DNA from: Epiperipatus broadwayi
Taxonomy: Eukaryota; Onychophora; Udeonychophora; Euonychophora; Peripatidae
DNA length: 64,000 nucleotides
Direction of reading: 5' to 3'
NCBI GenBank assembly: GCA_028023455.1
Contig: JAQFVV010000186.1
Coordinates: 1,516,700-1,580,699, forward strand
Position 1 is the stretch's first letter, and each line of letters starts with the position of its first letter. The notes beneath the pieces are model-generated. The model worked only from the letters and a program-made list of their open reading frames with translations. It did not search any database and had not been told where the DNA came from. Below, piece by piece: positions 36,571 through 49,239 of the stretch. The position numbers were made by a program, and so were the translations under genes.

Positions 36571-39239
36571 AATTTTTATTTCAATTAACATTCAGTAGTG
36601 TAAAATTTAAAATAATAATTCTTGATATCATTAAGAATATTAATAATTTCATAGTAAAAATAGGATTATAATTTTAATTTTATTTAAATATTTAACCATT
36701 TTGTTATGAATAAAAATATACTGCATATATATATATATTGATAAATTCACATTTTACTAATCTTATAAACTATTAGATTTTTATATGTGATTGTTTGACA
36801 TTTTGCAAAATAAATATCTTAACTTTTCCTGCTGCATTATAAATAATAATAAATTGATATCACTCTACTTTTTTTTATTGTTATCAGTTTAATATAGATT
36901 ACAAGTTTCTTTTCTTGTTTTAATTAATCGAAAAAAAAAATAAAGTTTTAAGAAAAATTATAGGCAAGCCAATAAGTGTTTAGTGTGTCTGACCCTTTTC
37001 TATCAAACTTTTGTCCTTTACTTATTTCTCCTAGTAACTTGATAAAACACTAATTCAGGGAATTATATTCGCTTTTTATACTTTTATGCATTATATTTAC
37101 TTTAAAATGACATGAATAGTTGTAATAAAAAAAAAATGTTAAAGTTCCGCTAATAGCAAAAATGTTAAATTAAGAATGTTTTTTTTAAAAAAATCTTTCC
37201 AAATAGGAGGAAGTTTGCATGTATCATCTCACTTATTGATACAATCTGACCTTTTAAGTATCTCAATGACTTCTCTAATTTTGTACTGGTGGAATTTTAA
37301 TGTTTTTTCAAATCAATGATTGTAGCACCTCTACAACCATCTTTCTACCTTTTATCACCCAGTGGATGACTTGTGAGATCAAATCAAAACATTGGTATAT
37401 CAATATTTAAATTTTTTAACACAGATGAACCCCACAAAATACGTCATATATATATATATATAGAGAGAGAGGGGGGGGGATGGAGGAGGCAGAAAAAATG
37501 AAATAAATAGATATATTGAAGTGAAGATTTGTACATTCTTGGTAATCAACTATGTAAAATATAAAGAGAATACAGATATTTTACCAAATGGTTATTACAA
37601 ATTCAATGACAAGCTTTTTTGTTCTTTATAACATAACATTTGTATATCCATTTATGATTATTTTTATTTTGGCTAATTTTTGTTGCATATTTTTTCAACT
37701 TTACTTATTTTGAATGTTCCTGACCTTAATGAAGAATTGAAATCATTTAATTAAAAAAATTCTTTGGATGGTAAATGTCTATTAATACACTTTTCAAAGT
37801 AATGTTTTGATAAAATATCTCATTTGGTTAGATTTTTATCAATTCAATGAACAGTTAAAGGATTCATCATAAATTCAGTTTCTTTTGTTTCTAAAAGCAT
37901 TTTGTAACTATTCTTATCTTCATATTTACTGTTAAGCATAGTATCAGATTTAGATTCAATATTAATGTATAATGCTGTTTTTTTTTTCTTTTTTTTGTTG
38001 ATAGGTAGTAATTGTATTTTTTACTTATAACATCGTTGACAATTGCCCTTATATATAGTTTTTTCACTTGATATTTAATATTTCCATAGGATCAGCTTTT
38101 AAATGGCTTTATTGGAATGAATTATATTTATTTTTAAGAATAATGCTCTGCAGATATGCAATTATTTTTTTTTTTTTTAAATATATTTTATTTTATTAAC
38201 ATCAGATCAAGTTAAGGTTTTTCTTTTTCATTACTCACTAAATTTTTTAGTCTGTCTCTTTCATTTATACTATTCTTTTTGTTAGCAGTTGCAAAGTTTA
38301 GGTATTATAGTTATATATTGTTGGAGAATGATAGTTTTTCTATGACCCATCTTGAAAGTAGCATGCTCTATGATGTAAAATCAGACTATCATAATGAACT
38401 CTTTGTTAATACAATAAATTATAAAAATAACAAAACTAATAACATGAACTCCAGTAGTATATGGAGCGTATCCCATCAGAACTACTGAGGTGAGAGTTCT
38501 AGGCTATTAAAATAAAAGAAATCACTAAACAGCATTAACAATCATAGAATCCTAAAGAGACAGGTATATCTTCTACAGAGTTAATTATTTTCATCTAGAA
38601 AACATAATAAAATTATTTTAACTTAATACTGAGAATGTATTGAAAGGAAAAATGGATGTCATCTATAAATAAATTAAAAATAATATTAAATTAATTGTAT
38701 TTATGAAACTCATAATTCTTCTAATAATGCATATTTTCTGAAAATTTCTGGATTTGCATTGATTGTTAATTGAATGTATTCTAAACATGATATAGATACT
38801 TTTATTTTTAAATCATCTTATAAAGCCTACATCTTCAATTGATAATAATTCAAATGAAACTGCAATCACAATTCAGATAGATAATTTTTATGTATACATT
38901 ATCTCCAATACATTATTCTTAAAATGTGCTCTTCCATTTCTTCATATACCTTTGTAAATTTTATAAATTTAAATTGGCATAATAGTCTTTGGAATAATGA
39001 AGATCAAGTAAGTTGCCAATTTTTGAAATGAATCACTTTAAACAACAAGCAATTACTTCATGATGCCAAGAAATAAGGAACATTTCTTTTAGGTGTATAG
39101 GGAACTGAATCAACTCTTGATTTATGGTTTTTTTTAAATATCATCCACTAAAATACTTACATTAGAGTATTTTTCCATACCTAACTTAATCAATTTAATC
39201 ATTTTTGGAATTGATATATCTACAGTTGAAAGTTATCTG
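36571..39239. other. AT-rich spacer
   Basis: A (TA)-(GA)-poly(G) tract lies at 37445-37480. The frame at 38279-38488 has no motif. Nothing else recognised. Confidence 0.4.
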
Positions 39240-41460
39240 GTTCCAGGATAAAACAGAGTCTCTCAAATTCCTCCTTGTGATGATAGGTTTCATAAACTCA
39301 TAACAAAAGCTACCAAAGAATCTGTCCTTTGTGGATATTGAAAATCAATTCATTTTAGGTTGGAATAAAACTAGTTGTGATTTTTATAACTAATTTTTGT
39401 TTATTGGTAATAGAAACCTTGTTAACAAACTTGTAAAATCACTAAATAATACCAGTAAAAATGCATCATGCAGAAACAAAACTTAACATGATCTAGTCAT
39501 AGGAACTGGTCACTTTTGTGAAAATATACCAATGAATATACTTATAGAAGGACTACTGCTGCCACTGCTAGAAAAGTTGCTGATCTTTCAGACTTCAAAA
39601 CCCAAGACTGATATAATGGTAGAAAGTGTCTTTAGATCAGAATTATAAACTTATCTTTCATAATGTTTCTCTAATATCAATCTGGAAAAACCTGAAATGT
39701 TGAGGAACTTGAATTTGTTTTGATTGTTTTAAATCTGTAAAGGTCCCAGAAGGCTGTAGCATACTTCCAGAGTTTGACCAAAAACCAAAGCATTTGTTAA
39801 AACTTTTCAGTAATGTTATTTATACAAAAACTATTTCTAAAATTTTGCATAAAAGCAAATTTATAGCAGTCTTCAAACTAAATAAATCTAGCAATAATCC
39901 AAAAAATTATCACCCAATATCATTATTATATTGTTTCTGTGAGATTTTTGAAAAAATCATATTAACAAGAGTTTTGCAATAGTTCAGACTATCTATCTAT
40001 AAAGTAGATTGAGTTTAGGTTAGAGAAATTGATATGAACAAGTTTTCCTTGAATGCATCCTGAAAAAGATTTTCAAAATAAACCAAAAACTGAATGTGAT
40101 CTTTATTGACATAATCTTAGTTTATGATTCTGTTTGGAAAAAGTGGTCTTTCTAAAAATTTTAAATGCTGGAAAAACATTTCTTTATTTGACAAGATGCA
40201 TCCCAATAGAGAAATTCAAGCAGCACTAAAAGATAATCAGAATGGATACAATTTTTTTCAGAATGGTGAAACCCAGAGCTCATTTTTTGCTTGCTTTATT
40301 TAATATGAAGTGCAGGAAATTCATTCATGCTGATTATATTGCTTTGCCTTCTCAAAAAATATTGTTTCTTGCAATTGAAAAGTCTTTCAATGAGGATATA
40401 AAAAGATTGGAAATCATTTACAAAGATTGAGAACTTAGTCCTAATTTAATGAAGGCAGTACATTGAATCTCTTATCAAAATTGCATGGAATCATCTCATA
40501 GTCCGAATATAATCTTTTGCAATAATAGACTAAAACTCAACCCTACCCCACATTATTTAGGAGTAACCTCAGTTTATAACTTAACTTATTTTTTCAATAG
40601 ATTTTATTTCTTTCCTTAATAGGGAAGGTCCACTATGTGAAAAAGATTAAACAGTTGTAATTATTTTACAATTTAGAACTGTTTAGGCCATTCATATTCA
40701 TAGTACAAAGACAGGTAAGTGGGAGAATGAACATGTGGATTCATTCTCTCACCTGTTTTTGCTATAAATATGATTGGCCTGGTTGAAAGCAGTCCTAAGC
40801 TGTAAAATTTGTCACAATTGTTTAATCTTTCCTGTATAGTGGACCTTCCTTGAACTAATGATTAAAATTAATTATTACAAGTAATCATACTTGGATATGA
40901 TACAATACTTTATGAATATCTGTACTCTTATTTGTAGAAAAAAATTCCCACAGTAAACTTTTGGATACTCAATTAAATATTACTATGAGAATATTCCTGA
41001 CATAGTTCAAGTATTTTTCTACAATGAATTTTCATTCTTTTCCATATTCCTCTATCAGATATCAGAAGAGAAGTTGCTAAGAAGATTATTAAAAATATGT
41101 AATTTATCAATAACTAAAAATATAGTTTTACCATTCAAGACTTGATTCAAATCAAGATATCTTTTTTGATATTCAACCAAAAATTACTGTACAAAAAAAA
41201 AATTATTGAGATTCCAAACAAATTTATTTACCAGATTCAAACATAAAGACAAACAAATTTCTTTTTCTAGATCCAAAAAATAAAACCAACTGAATTTGAT
41301 AAACCTAGGTGCCCTGAAATATCATCAAATGATTCAAGACAATTTGTGATCAATGTGATGGACTTTTTATAAATGGAATTTATATCAGCCACTAATCTAA
41401 ATAAATGTGGATAAACAAACTATGAATCATATATTTAATGACTGTTATAGATTATAGGTA
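39240..41460 (+). pseudogene. Jockey/CR1-like LINE, RT to C-terminus, decayed
   Basis: Ordered non-LTR RT blocks are visible: 'NYHPISLLYCFCEIFEKII' (RT motif 1/2; frame 39794-39982); 'FIHADYIALPSQ' (catalytic F/YADD with the second Asp changed to Tyr; frame 40242-40430); 'HYLGVT' at about 40550; then, after a nested foldback (40622-40850), 'DIRREVAKKI' at about 41060, 'RQFVINVMDF', and finally 'MNHIFNDCY' at about 41430. The last carries the H-x4-C half of the terminal knuckle. Many stops and shifts. The upstream endonuclease is not clear. Clade is inferred from the block spellings only. Confidence 0.7.
40622..40850. mobile_element. Foldback element nested in LINE
   Basis: Ends 'ggaaggtccactat' and 'atagtggaccttcc' are perfect inverted repeats, with the complement continuing imperfectly to the centre near 40738 ('cattctctcacctg' against 'caggtaagtgggagaatg'). 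It separates the two halves of the LINE. No clear TSD. Confidence 0.75.
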
Positions 41461-44370
41461 ATGGACTTAATAAAATGAGTAGTGACTATACATCCTGATT
41501 GAACTTGCAATATGTCTTTATATTTTATTATTAGTTAAGCTGTCTAATATATTTTTTACATCTAATCAATTTTATAATAAAATCTATTTATAAATAATTT
41601 ATAAAATATGTCTGCAATTTAATTTTTCTCAGAAATCAAATATAAAATGAGATGAATATTTTAAGCATTAATCTATAGTTATTTATAACAAAATGAAAGA
41701 AATATAGAAATTAAAATATATTTACCTAAATTTAATACATCTATTTCTATTTTAAATGCTTAAACTTTGAAAAGATTGGCAAAAGGAAGACTGCAAAACT
41801 AGATGATTTGAAAACTATTGGTTTCATAAAGTTTTCCATATTGGTTCAAATGATAAAAAATTTATTAGTAAAAATCATTAAAAATGGTTATGTTATTTAT
41901 TATATAAAGGTGAAAATGCATGGATTATATTTTAAGATCACAAATTTTTTTGATTAAAACATTTAAAAAGACCCGAGAAGAGAAACAAAACTACACAAAA
42001 CAAAAAAAAATATAGAGAGTTTAAAGAAATGTAAAGTTTGAAAATATTAGAAATTGTGAAAATTTATTCCTATCATATGAGATTCTTACCATTCAAGGAT
42101 AATGCCATCATATTGGATATGTAAATATGTTAATAGTATTCACACATATATGCTAGCACTTTTTTGTAAAAAAATATTTATCAAATTTTAACTTATACAG
42201 CAAAATAAGACTTCTAAGAAAATATTTTTATTCTTTATGAGATTATATAACAACTATAAACTGTCCAGTATTCTTTCAAAATATTGTAAAAATCGTGAAA
42301 GGTTTCAAGAAAAAAATCAAAAGGAAGTATTCTGCTTAATGAATAATATTTCTGTAGTGTATTTTTATTATATCACTCCCATGCATTTCCCCCCACATCT
42401 TTGGTCATATATTTATGATTACACCCTCCATAAGGTGTTAAAAGTGAATAGAAACCATTCTCTATCTTTCATGAGGGTGGTGTAGTGAAAATTATACTGC
42501 AGAAATATTATTCATTATGTGGACAATCTCTAGTCTAATAAATGACTAATACAAATTATTAATTCCATTTAGTGGTTTATGCCAAAGTTGTTAGAATAAT
42601 AAGATCAATGCAACTGTAGTAACTGATTATCTAATAGAAGTATTTTGCCTTTTTTTTTTTAAGAATCCCAAATATATTTATTAGAATCTTCGGGCAGATT
42701 TTTAAATGTTTTACATTGAGAAAGTAAACATGCATTACTAATCTAAAAAAAAGTTTGTGATTTTTTTTTTTGATATTGTATAACATATACCTTAAAAACA
42801 TTAATTAGTTTAATAGTCTCACAAAGAAAACTGATAATTAAAACAAAATAAATCTAGATTATATACAAGAGTTTTTTTTTTGTTGTTGTTATAAATAGAA
42901 CGTAAATTACAAAACAGTTTATGGCAATGTTGTTAATATTTTAATTGATTGAATTTGTATTTAGTATTAACAAATATATAAACCAAAAAAATAATATACT
43001 TAATATACACATACACCATTTTGATAATTTATTATCTCATTGTTAACATTTTTTGTTTAATTTTTAAAATAACCGTATTACTGTGTATCTATATATGTAT
43101 GTAATATACTTATTATCCTGAGTACTATTAATATATAACATCTCATTTCACTTGCACTAAACATATGGGTTATACGGGTAATAACTTTTTATTATTTTAT
43201 TGCTTTATTCTAATACATAGTTATAATATATTCTATAATGTACAAATAAATACTGCTATAAAATTTATATATTTAGATAAATATTTATCCATATACAACT
43301 TATAAAATTTTTCACTATATAATATGCATGGTTATATATATATATAAACACATACACACCCTTTTTAAAATTAAAATGCATTGAAAACATACTTCTGAAT
43401 TTATTGTGAATTTATTATTTAAAGTTGTATTTAGATGCACATAAATCTCTTTAAATGGGCTTATAATTTTTAAATATACATTTATTTGATTTTATTTTTT
43501 TCTCTTAGTAAGTAAATAGAACTATTTAAAATAAATAAATAAAAAAAAAAACCTCCTTTTACCATGTTTCTATCCACATGTAATTTATCAACACAGGTAA
43601 CCAGCATTTGTACTGGTATAGTCCCATTTTTCTCTCCAGCCGTAGTTTTGGTAGTCTCCATTTCCATTCCATTTGTTATCACACGTTAATGATTAGGATA
43701 TTAAACATTTTAGTATAAGGAAGCTGGCTGTATCAGGTTGCTTAGAAACAAAAAAGGAGGAGTTTTGATTCAGCTACCAATCATATTGAATCATTATTGA
43801 TTACATAGACAGTTATTAACAAGGAAATGGATTTTTAAAAAAGATCACATGACATGTTTTTCTTCTTTTTTGAGTATAAAAGAATTTACTTTTTTTTACT
43901 AATTTTTTTTAAAAAAAAAAAGAAATCAGTTGTAATCTATCGAATTGAATTAACATTTACCATTTTCAAATGGAAAATTGACATTTTTCAATAAAAATAT
44001 TTGTTACTAAATTAGTTATATATTTAAATGGTTATGTGTATATATATATGATTAATAATGAATGCATGTCCACAATAGTAACAGACACCGGCTTATTAAA
44101 GTAGATAGACACATCAACCAAGACCGCTTTCTGCAAGAATTTTGTTCTTTATACGCTATCATTTCTTGTTTGATACCTATTTTTTTTTCTTCTCCTCTTT
44201 CATCCTCTACATTCTCAACATGTTTTCGTATTTTTTTCATTTCTAAATATAAGGGAAAGCACCTTTTTTTTAGGTTTTTAATTTCTCTAATAAATAATTG
44301 TTATAAAAAAATAAAGCTAAAAGAGAGAGTGAGTAAAAGAAAAATGCAGAAAAATAAGGAGTCTTATTTA
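41461..44370. other. AT-rich spacer
   Basis: No recognised gene. Frames at 42237-42485 and 43482-43682 lack motifs. A (TA)n of 16 bp occurs near 43338. Confidence 0.4.
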
Positions 44371-44776
<406 letters not shown>

Positions 44777-44936
44777 AAGGTTTCATTTAATTTACAGTAT
44801 ATTAAAATTTGAGTGAGAAAACCAATTTTTTAGGAGCAAAGTAGTAAATGAAAATAGAAATTGTATAATTATGTCTAAAAAAAATAAATGCATTCAACAG
44901 ATATCAAGAACATAAACAGTGATAAGATAACTGGTG

Positions 44937-45362
44937 ACTGGCATTATCTCTGAATCAATGCTCATGTTTCATAGTGACATATTTAATTATTCATCACAAA
45001 GATTTTAGGTGCTAATACTTCTGGATCATGTTATGACATGAAATGTAATAATACATTTTATATTTAATCCATGACAGGACAAGACAGTAACATAAATACT
45101 GTTTTAAAATGAGCAAAACCTATTACTAAACTATTTGAAATGATTCAAGTTACATATGTCAGTAATGCACTATGGTGCAAGAATGCTTTCAAGTGGTTTG
45201 GAAGATTTTCTGATGACAGAGAAAATCTCACATATGAAGATATGAAACATACTATCATATTTTATATCATGAATTATGATTTAGACATGCTAGTTTTTTA
45301 AATTTTTGTGGAAAGTGGCTAAACTATGTCACTATATAATACATTGATTCAGAGATGTCAGT
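44937..45362. mobile_element. MITE, family M1, copy 2 (426 bp)
   Basis: Terminal inverted repeats 'ctctgaatcaatg' and 'cattgattcagag', with outer 'actg/cagt'. It aligns along its full length with 4713-5132 at moderate identity, so the family is old. No ORF. Confidence 0.7.
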
Positions 45363-45814
45363 TTAGATTGTTTGTGAGAGAGAACCAATCATTTTTTCAT
45401 CAGAATATACTGTATACATAAATTATTTAATAAGACTCCATCAATTGAAAAAGTAATGTGAATAATAAAGAACTGAATTATAAGAGCTTTAAGTGAGAAG
45501 GTAATTTATGAAATTGTAAATGAATTTGAAATGTTATAAGAAAAACAGCTTGAAAAAATTAATTGATATTTATAATATTATACATAGCTTGGAAGATTAA
45601 TCAATAGATTTTGTTTCAACAGTTATGATTCAACTAGAGAAAATTTTTAATACAGTTAAAAATGAAGACTTTAGAACAAATATAATTAAGGAGCTGTTGC
45701 AGATCATATAAGTCATATTTCTATTTAAAAACCAATTTGGATTAACAAAAGCAGAAACAAGATATGCAATTGAGGTAAAAACTCTTATTCATAAACACAT
45801 GCATATATATATAT
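45363..45814. other. AT-rich spacer
   Basis: A frame near 45600-45690 is open for about 30 codons, without motif. Confidence 0.4.
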
Positions 45815-45915
45815 TGTTAAAAGGAGATTGCCATGACAACAGTTTGAGATTGTTGATTGTTATCTATATTGGATTATCTAAGTGTTGACTGGTTTCTAAT
45901 GTTATATATATATAT
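45815..45915 (+). repeat. Repeat family C copy
   Basis: 'ggagattgccatgacaac', 'tttgagattgttgattgtta' and 'aagtgttgactggtttctaat' match the other five copies. Ends in (TA)n. Confidence 0.75.
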
Positions 45916-45962
45916 ATGTAATAATATTATAACTCAATATCTGTATTTCTTCAAATCAATAT

Positions 45963-47180
45963 AAGTAATCTTATAATTGAATATTTATAAATACAGTAAT
46001 TAGATATATGTAAAATATAACTTTAAAAATTTTATCCACTTAGGAGCACTTTTGACTATTCTTGTAGTCTTTGTCAACTAACACTTTGAAAGGCTAACCT
46101 TCCCACAATTCCATGATCTTAACATTTTCTGCCTCTCTGTTAATTAAGTCTTGTTTATATTTGTATATTAGCATAGCTTCCTTTATTTCCCTTTTGTTGT
46201 TATTTTTTTTAATTGGCAATATTTTTACATTATTATAATTGAAGTTAAAACCATAAATACATGACTTACTATGGTCATAAAAATGGATGCTGAAACATTA
46301 TTATTTATTTTGCAATTTTGTTTTGTTTTCTGAACCCTTTTTAATAACAGCAAGTGCTCTTTAATACTTTTTTCCAATGTGCATCTTCATTTCACTATAT
46401 ATCCACTACCACACCTACATATCCATTTTTAAATGATGCAATTTTTATTTATAAATGAGGTTTTATCTTTAGAGCTATTTATTAATTTGTTTAATGTAGG
46501 AGGTGTGTAAAATGCAATGTCACATATACCTTTATAAATTTTCCTTACAAAATTTACTTGATCATTTGAAATATATGGTATTGATATCCATATTTTTTTA
46601 TTAGCAGGAGTATCAATATTATTATTATTAATATTTTTATTCTTATATTTTGTATTAAAATTTTTAATAACATTATATATGATTATAATTGTAGTCAATA
46701 TTTAACAATTCATTCAAGTACATTTCAATATTTTTAGCGTTATCTGATGAATATTTACAAAGACTATTATTTCTTCATAAAAAGGACTTTAAACCTGTCA
46801 TTTTATGTGACATTGGCACTCTTGATTTATATGGAATATAACCTCTATTTACTATCGGTTTAATGGTCATACAGTAATCCAGATTCCATTGATTTCTAGA
46901 TATTTAAAGATCAAGAAACTAAATGCACGTTGAATTTTCAGCTGCTTTTATCCATTTTAAGCCATTTAAATTATTTAATTCTTTAAACAACACTTTAATT
47001 GTATTTGGCCTGCCACATACAAAAACATCATTGACATATGGATAATATACAGTAATATTATTTGATATCATTCCTTTTTTCATAATATTTTCTTCATATG
47101 TAGAAATTACAAAATTACATATTTGAGCAACAGTAGGTAAACCCATTGGCCAGCCATTGTCCATTTTATAAAAATCCTTT
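45963..47180 (-). mobile_element. Penelope-like element, left arm of 2.4-kb palindrome
   Basis: Minus strand contains PLE reverse transcriptase: 'MGLPTVAQICNFVIS' (the GLP block of RT motif 4) and 'YYPYVNDVFVCGRPN' in the frame 46919-47164. The catalytic YVDD has become YVND at residues 43-46. Further 3' the frame 46429-46698 covers the linker to the nuclease, ending 'NKLINSSKDKTSFINKN'. The arm runs on to 45963 without a complete nuclease frame. It differs in sequence from the PLE at 16738-18500. Confidence 0.8.
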
Positions 47181-47189
47181 TTAAAAACT

Positions 47190-48394
47190 GCATTTTTAAA
47201 GGATTTTTATAAAATGGGGAATGGCTGATGAATGGGTTTACCTACTGTTGCTGAAATATATAATTTTATAATTTCTACATAGGAAGAAAATATTTTGAAA
47301 AAGAAATATTATCAAAAAAATATTACTGTATATTATTGATATGTTGATGATCTTTTTGTAAGTGGTAAACCAAATACAATTAATGAGTTGTTTAGAGAAT
47401 TAAATGGCTTAAAAGGCCTAAGATGGATAAAAGCAGATTAAGATTTAATGTGCATTCAGTTTCTTGATCTTAAAATAACTAGAAATCAATGCATGCAGGA
47501 TTACTGTATGACCATTAAACCAATAGTAAAAAAAGATTATATTTCATATAAATCAAGAGTGCCAATGTCACATAAAATGACAGGTTTAAAGTCCTTTTTA
47601 TGAAGAAATAATAGTCTTTGTAAATATTCATCAGATAAAGCTAAAAATATTGAAATGTATTTGAATGAATTGTTAAATGTTGGCTACAATTATAATCATA
47701 TATATAATGTTATTAAAAATTTTAATATGAAATATAAGAATAAAAATATTAATAATAATATTGATTCTCCTGCTAATAAAAAATATGGATATCAATACCA
47801 TATATTTCAAATGATCAAGTAAATTTTATAAGGAAAATTTATAAAGGTATATGTGACATTGCATTTTATGCACCTCCTAATTAAACAAATTAATAAATAA
47901 ATCTAAAAATAAAACCTCATTTATAAATAAAAATCACATAATTTATAAATGGATATGTAGGTGTGGTAGCAAATATATAGAACATTGGAAAAAAAAAACT
48001 AAAGACCACTTGCTGTTATTAAAAAGGGTTTAGAAAATGAAACAAAATTGCAAAGTACATAATAATGTTTCAGCATCCATTTTTTATGACCATAATAAGT
48101 CATGTATTTATGGTTTCTTCAATTATAATAATGTAAAAATATTGCAAATTAAAAAAAATAACAACAAAAGGAAAATAAAGGAAGCTATGCTAATATACAA
48201 ATACAAACAAGACTTAATTAACAGACAGGCAAAAACATTAAGATCACAGAATTGTGAAAAGGTTAGCCTTTTAAAGTGTTAGTTGACAAAGACTATGAGG
48301 ATAGTCAAAGCGCTCCTAAGTGGATAAAATTTTTAAAGTTATACTTTATATATATCTAATTGCTGTATTTATAAATATTCAATTATAAGATTAC
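47190..48394 (+). mobile_element. Penelope-like element, right arm of 2.4-kb palindrome
   Basis: Plus strand copy of the same PLE. The RT reads 'YYxYVDDLFVSGKPN' with the catalytic YVDD intact (47340-47351) just after an in-frame TGA, then 'LNGLKGLRWIKAD' and 'IQFLDLKITRNQ'. A Cys-rich block 'CRCGSKYIE' at about 47955-47985 is the start of the GIY-YIG domain. The frame 48037-48282 is the C-terminal tail. Numerous stops. Its centre with the left arm is at about 47187, with almost no spacer. Confidence 0.8.
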
Positions 48395-48404
48395 ATATAT
48401 ATCT

Positions 48405-48530
48405 AAATTATTTAATAAATGGGAACTCTTATCAGATCGATTCTGCCTGCCTGCAGAACTAGTCTGATAGTGCACTTTAGGCTAAATTTAACTTAATTAA
48501 TATAACGAGTTCTCATTTATTAAATAATTT
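48405..48530. repeat. Inverted repeat with 24-bp arms
   Basis: 48405-48428 and 48507-48530 are reverse complements with one mismatch. The 78-bp centre has a higher GC block 'ctgcctgcctgcag'. Confidence 0.75.
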
Positions 48531-48867
48531 ACAGCTATATTATCCTGTTGAAGATATATATATATATGAGTGTGTATATACAACATCAAAAATTAAAAAT
48601 AATTTAATCCATTATGTTGTTATTTCAAATACTTTTTAAGTAAACAATATAATACGAATACCATTATATAATAGCAATAATTTTATATATTTATTTGGGA
48701 AAATATTTTATACCCCTTTCAATATGATCATAAACTATTTAGTTTATAATTATACTAAAAAAGGCATAAATATTTGCTGAAAATAGCTTTTTTGCATTAT
48801 TGTTATAATAAATATATATTATTGCTATTATATAATAGTATTTATATTATTTATTTAAATATATATA

Positions 48868-48876
48868 TATTGAAGC

Positions 48877-48907
<31 letters not shown>
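48868..48907. repeat. (TA)n microsatellite
   Basis: TA tracts around 48858-48870 and 48882-48907. Confidence 0.9.
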
Positions 48908-48918
48908 GCTGGCTTCAC

Positions 48919-48965
48919 CATTCACTGTGGACTAACTAAAACCCTAAGTCCAACCACAGTGAATG
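48919..48965. repeat. Hairpin, 15-bp arms
   Basis: 'cattcactgtgg' + 'act' pairs with 'agt' + 'ccacagtgaatg' with a 4-nt bulge and a 13-nt loop. It is flanked on the left by TA repeats. Confidence 0.75.
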
Positions 48966-49239
48966 TGTTTCTTTTTCAAACTAAATTTATCGTTTTCTCA
49001 AATAGTTCCCTAAATTAAAAGATTTAATAAAATAAAATATAGAAAGTTAAAATTATAATTGCAATTATTTTTAAAATATATTTGGTAGAATTTGATGAAT
49101 TTCTTAATTAAATAGAATCCATTAAGAAAAGGAATTTAATTAGTAAAACATTTTTCTGAATTAGATAAAAATAGATAACAGAAAAAATTTGAAACAACGG
49201 GCATGATTCGCTACTAATTAGCAGATTAAAAACATAATG

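Noticed and set aside
45221-45262. CTGATGA with GAAAC 33 bp downstream
   Set aside because: No stem II between them and no stem I; it is inside MITE M1.
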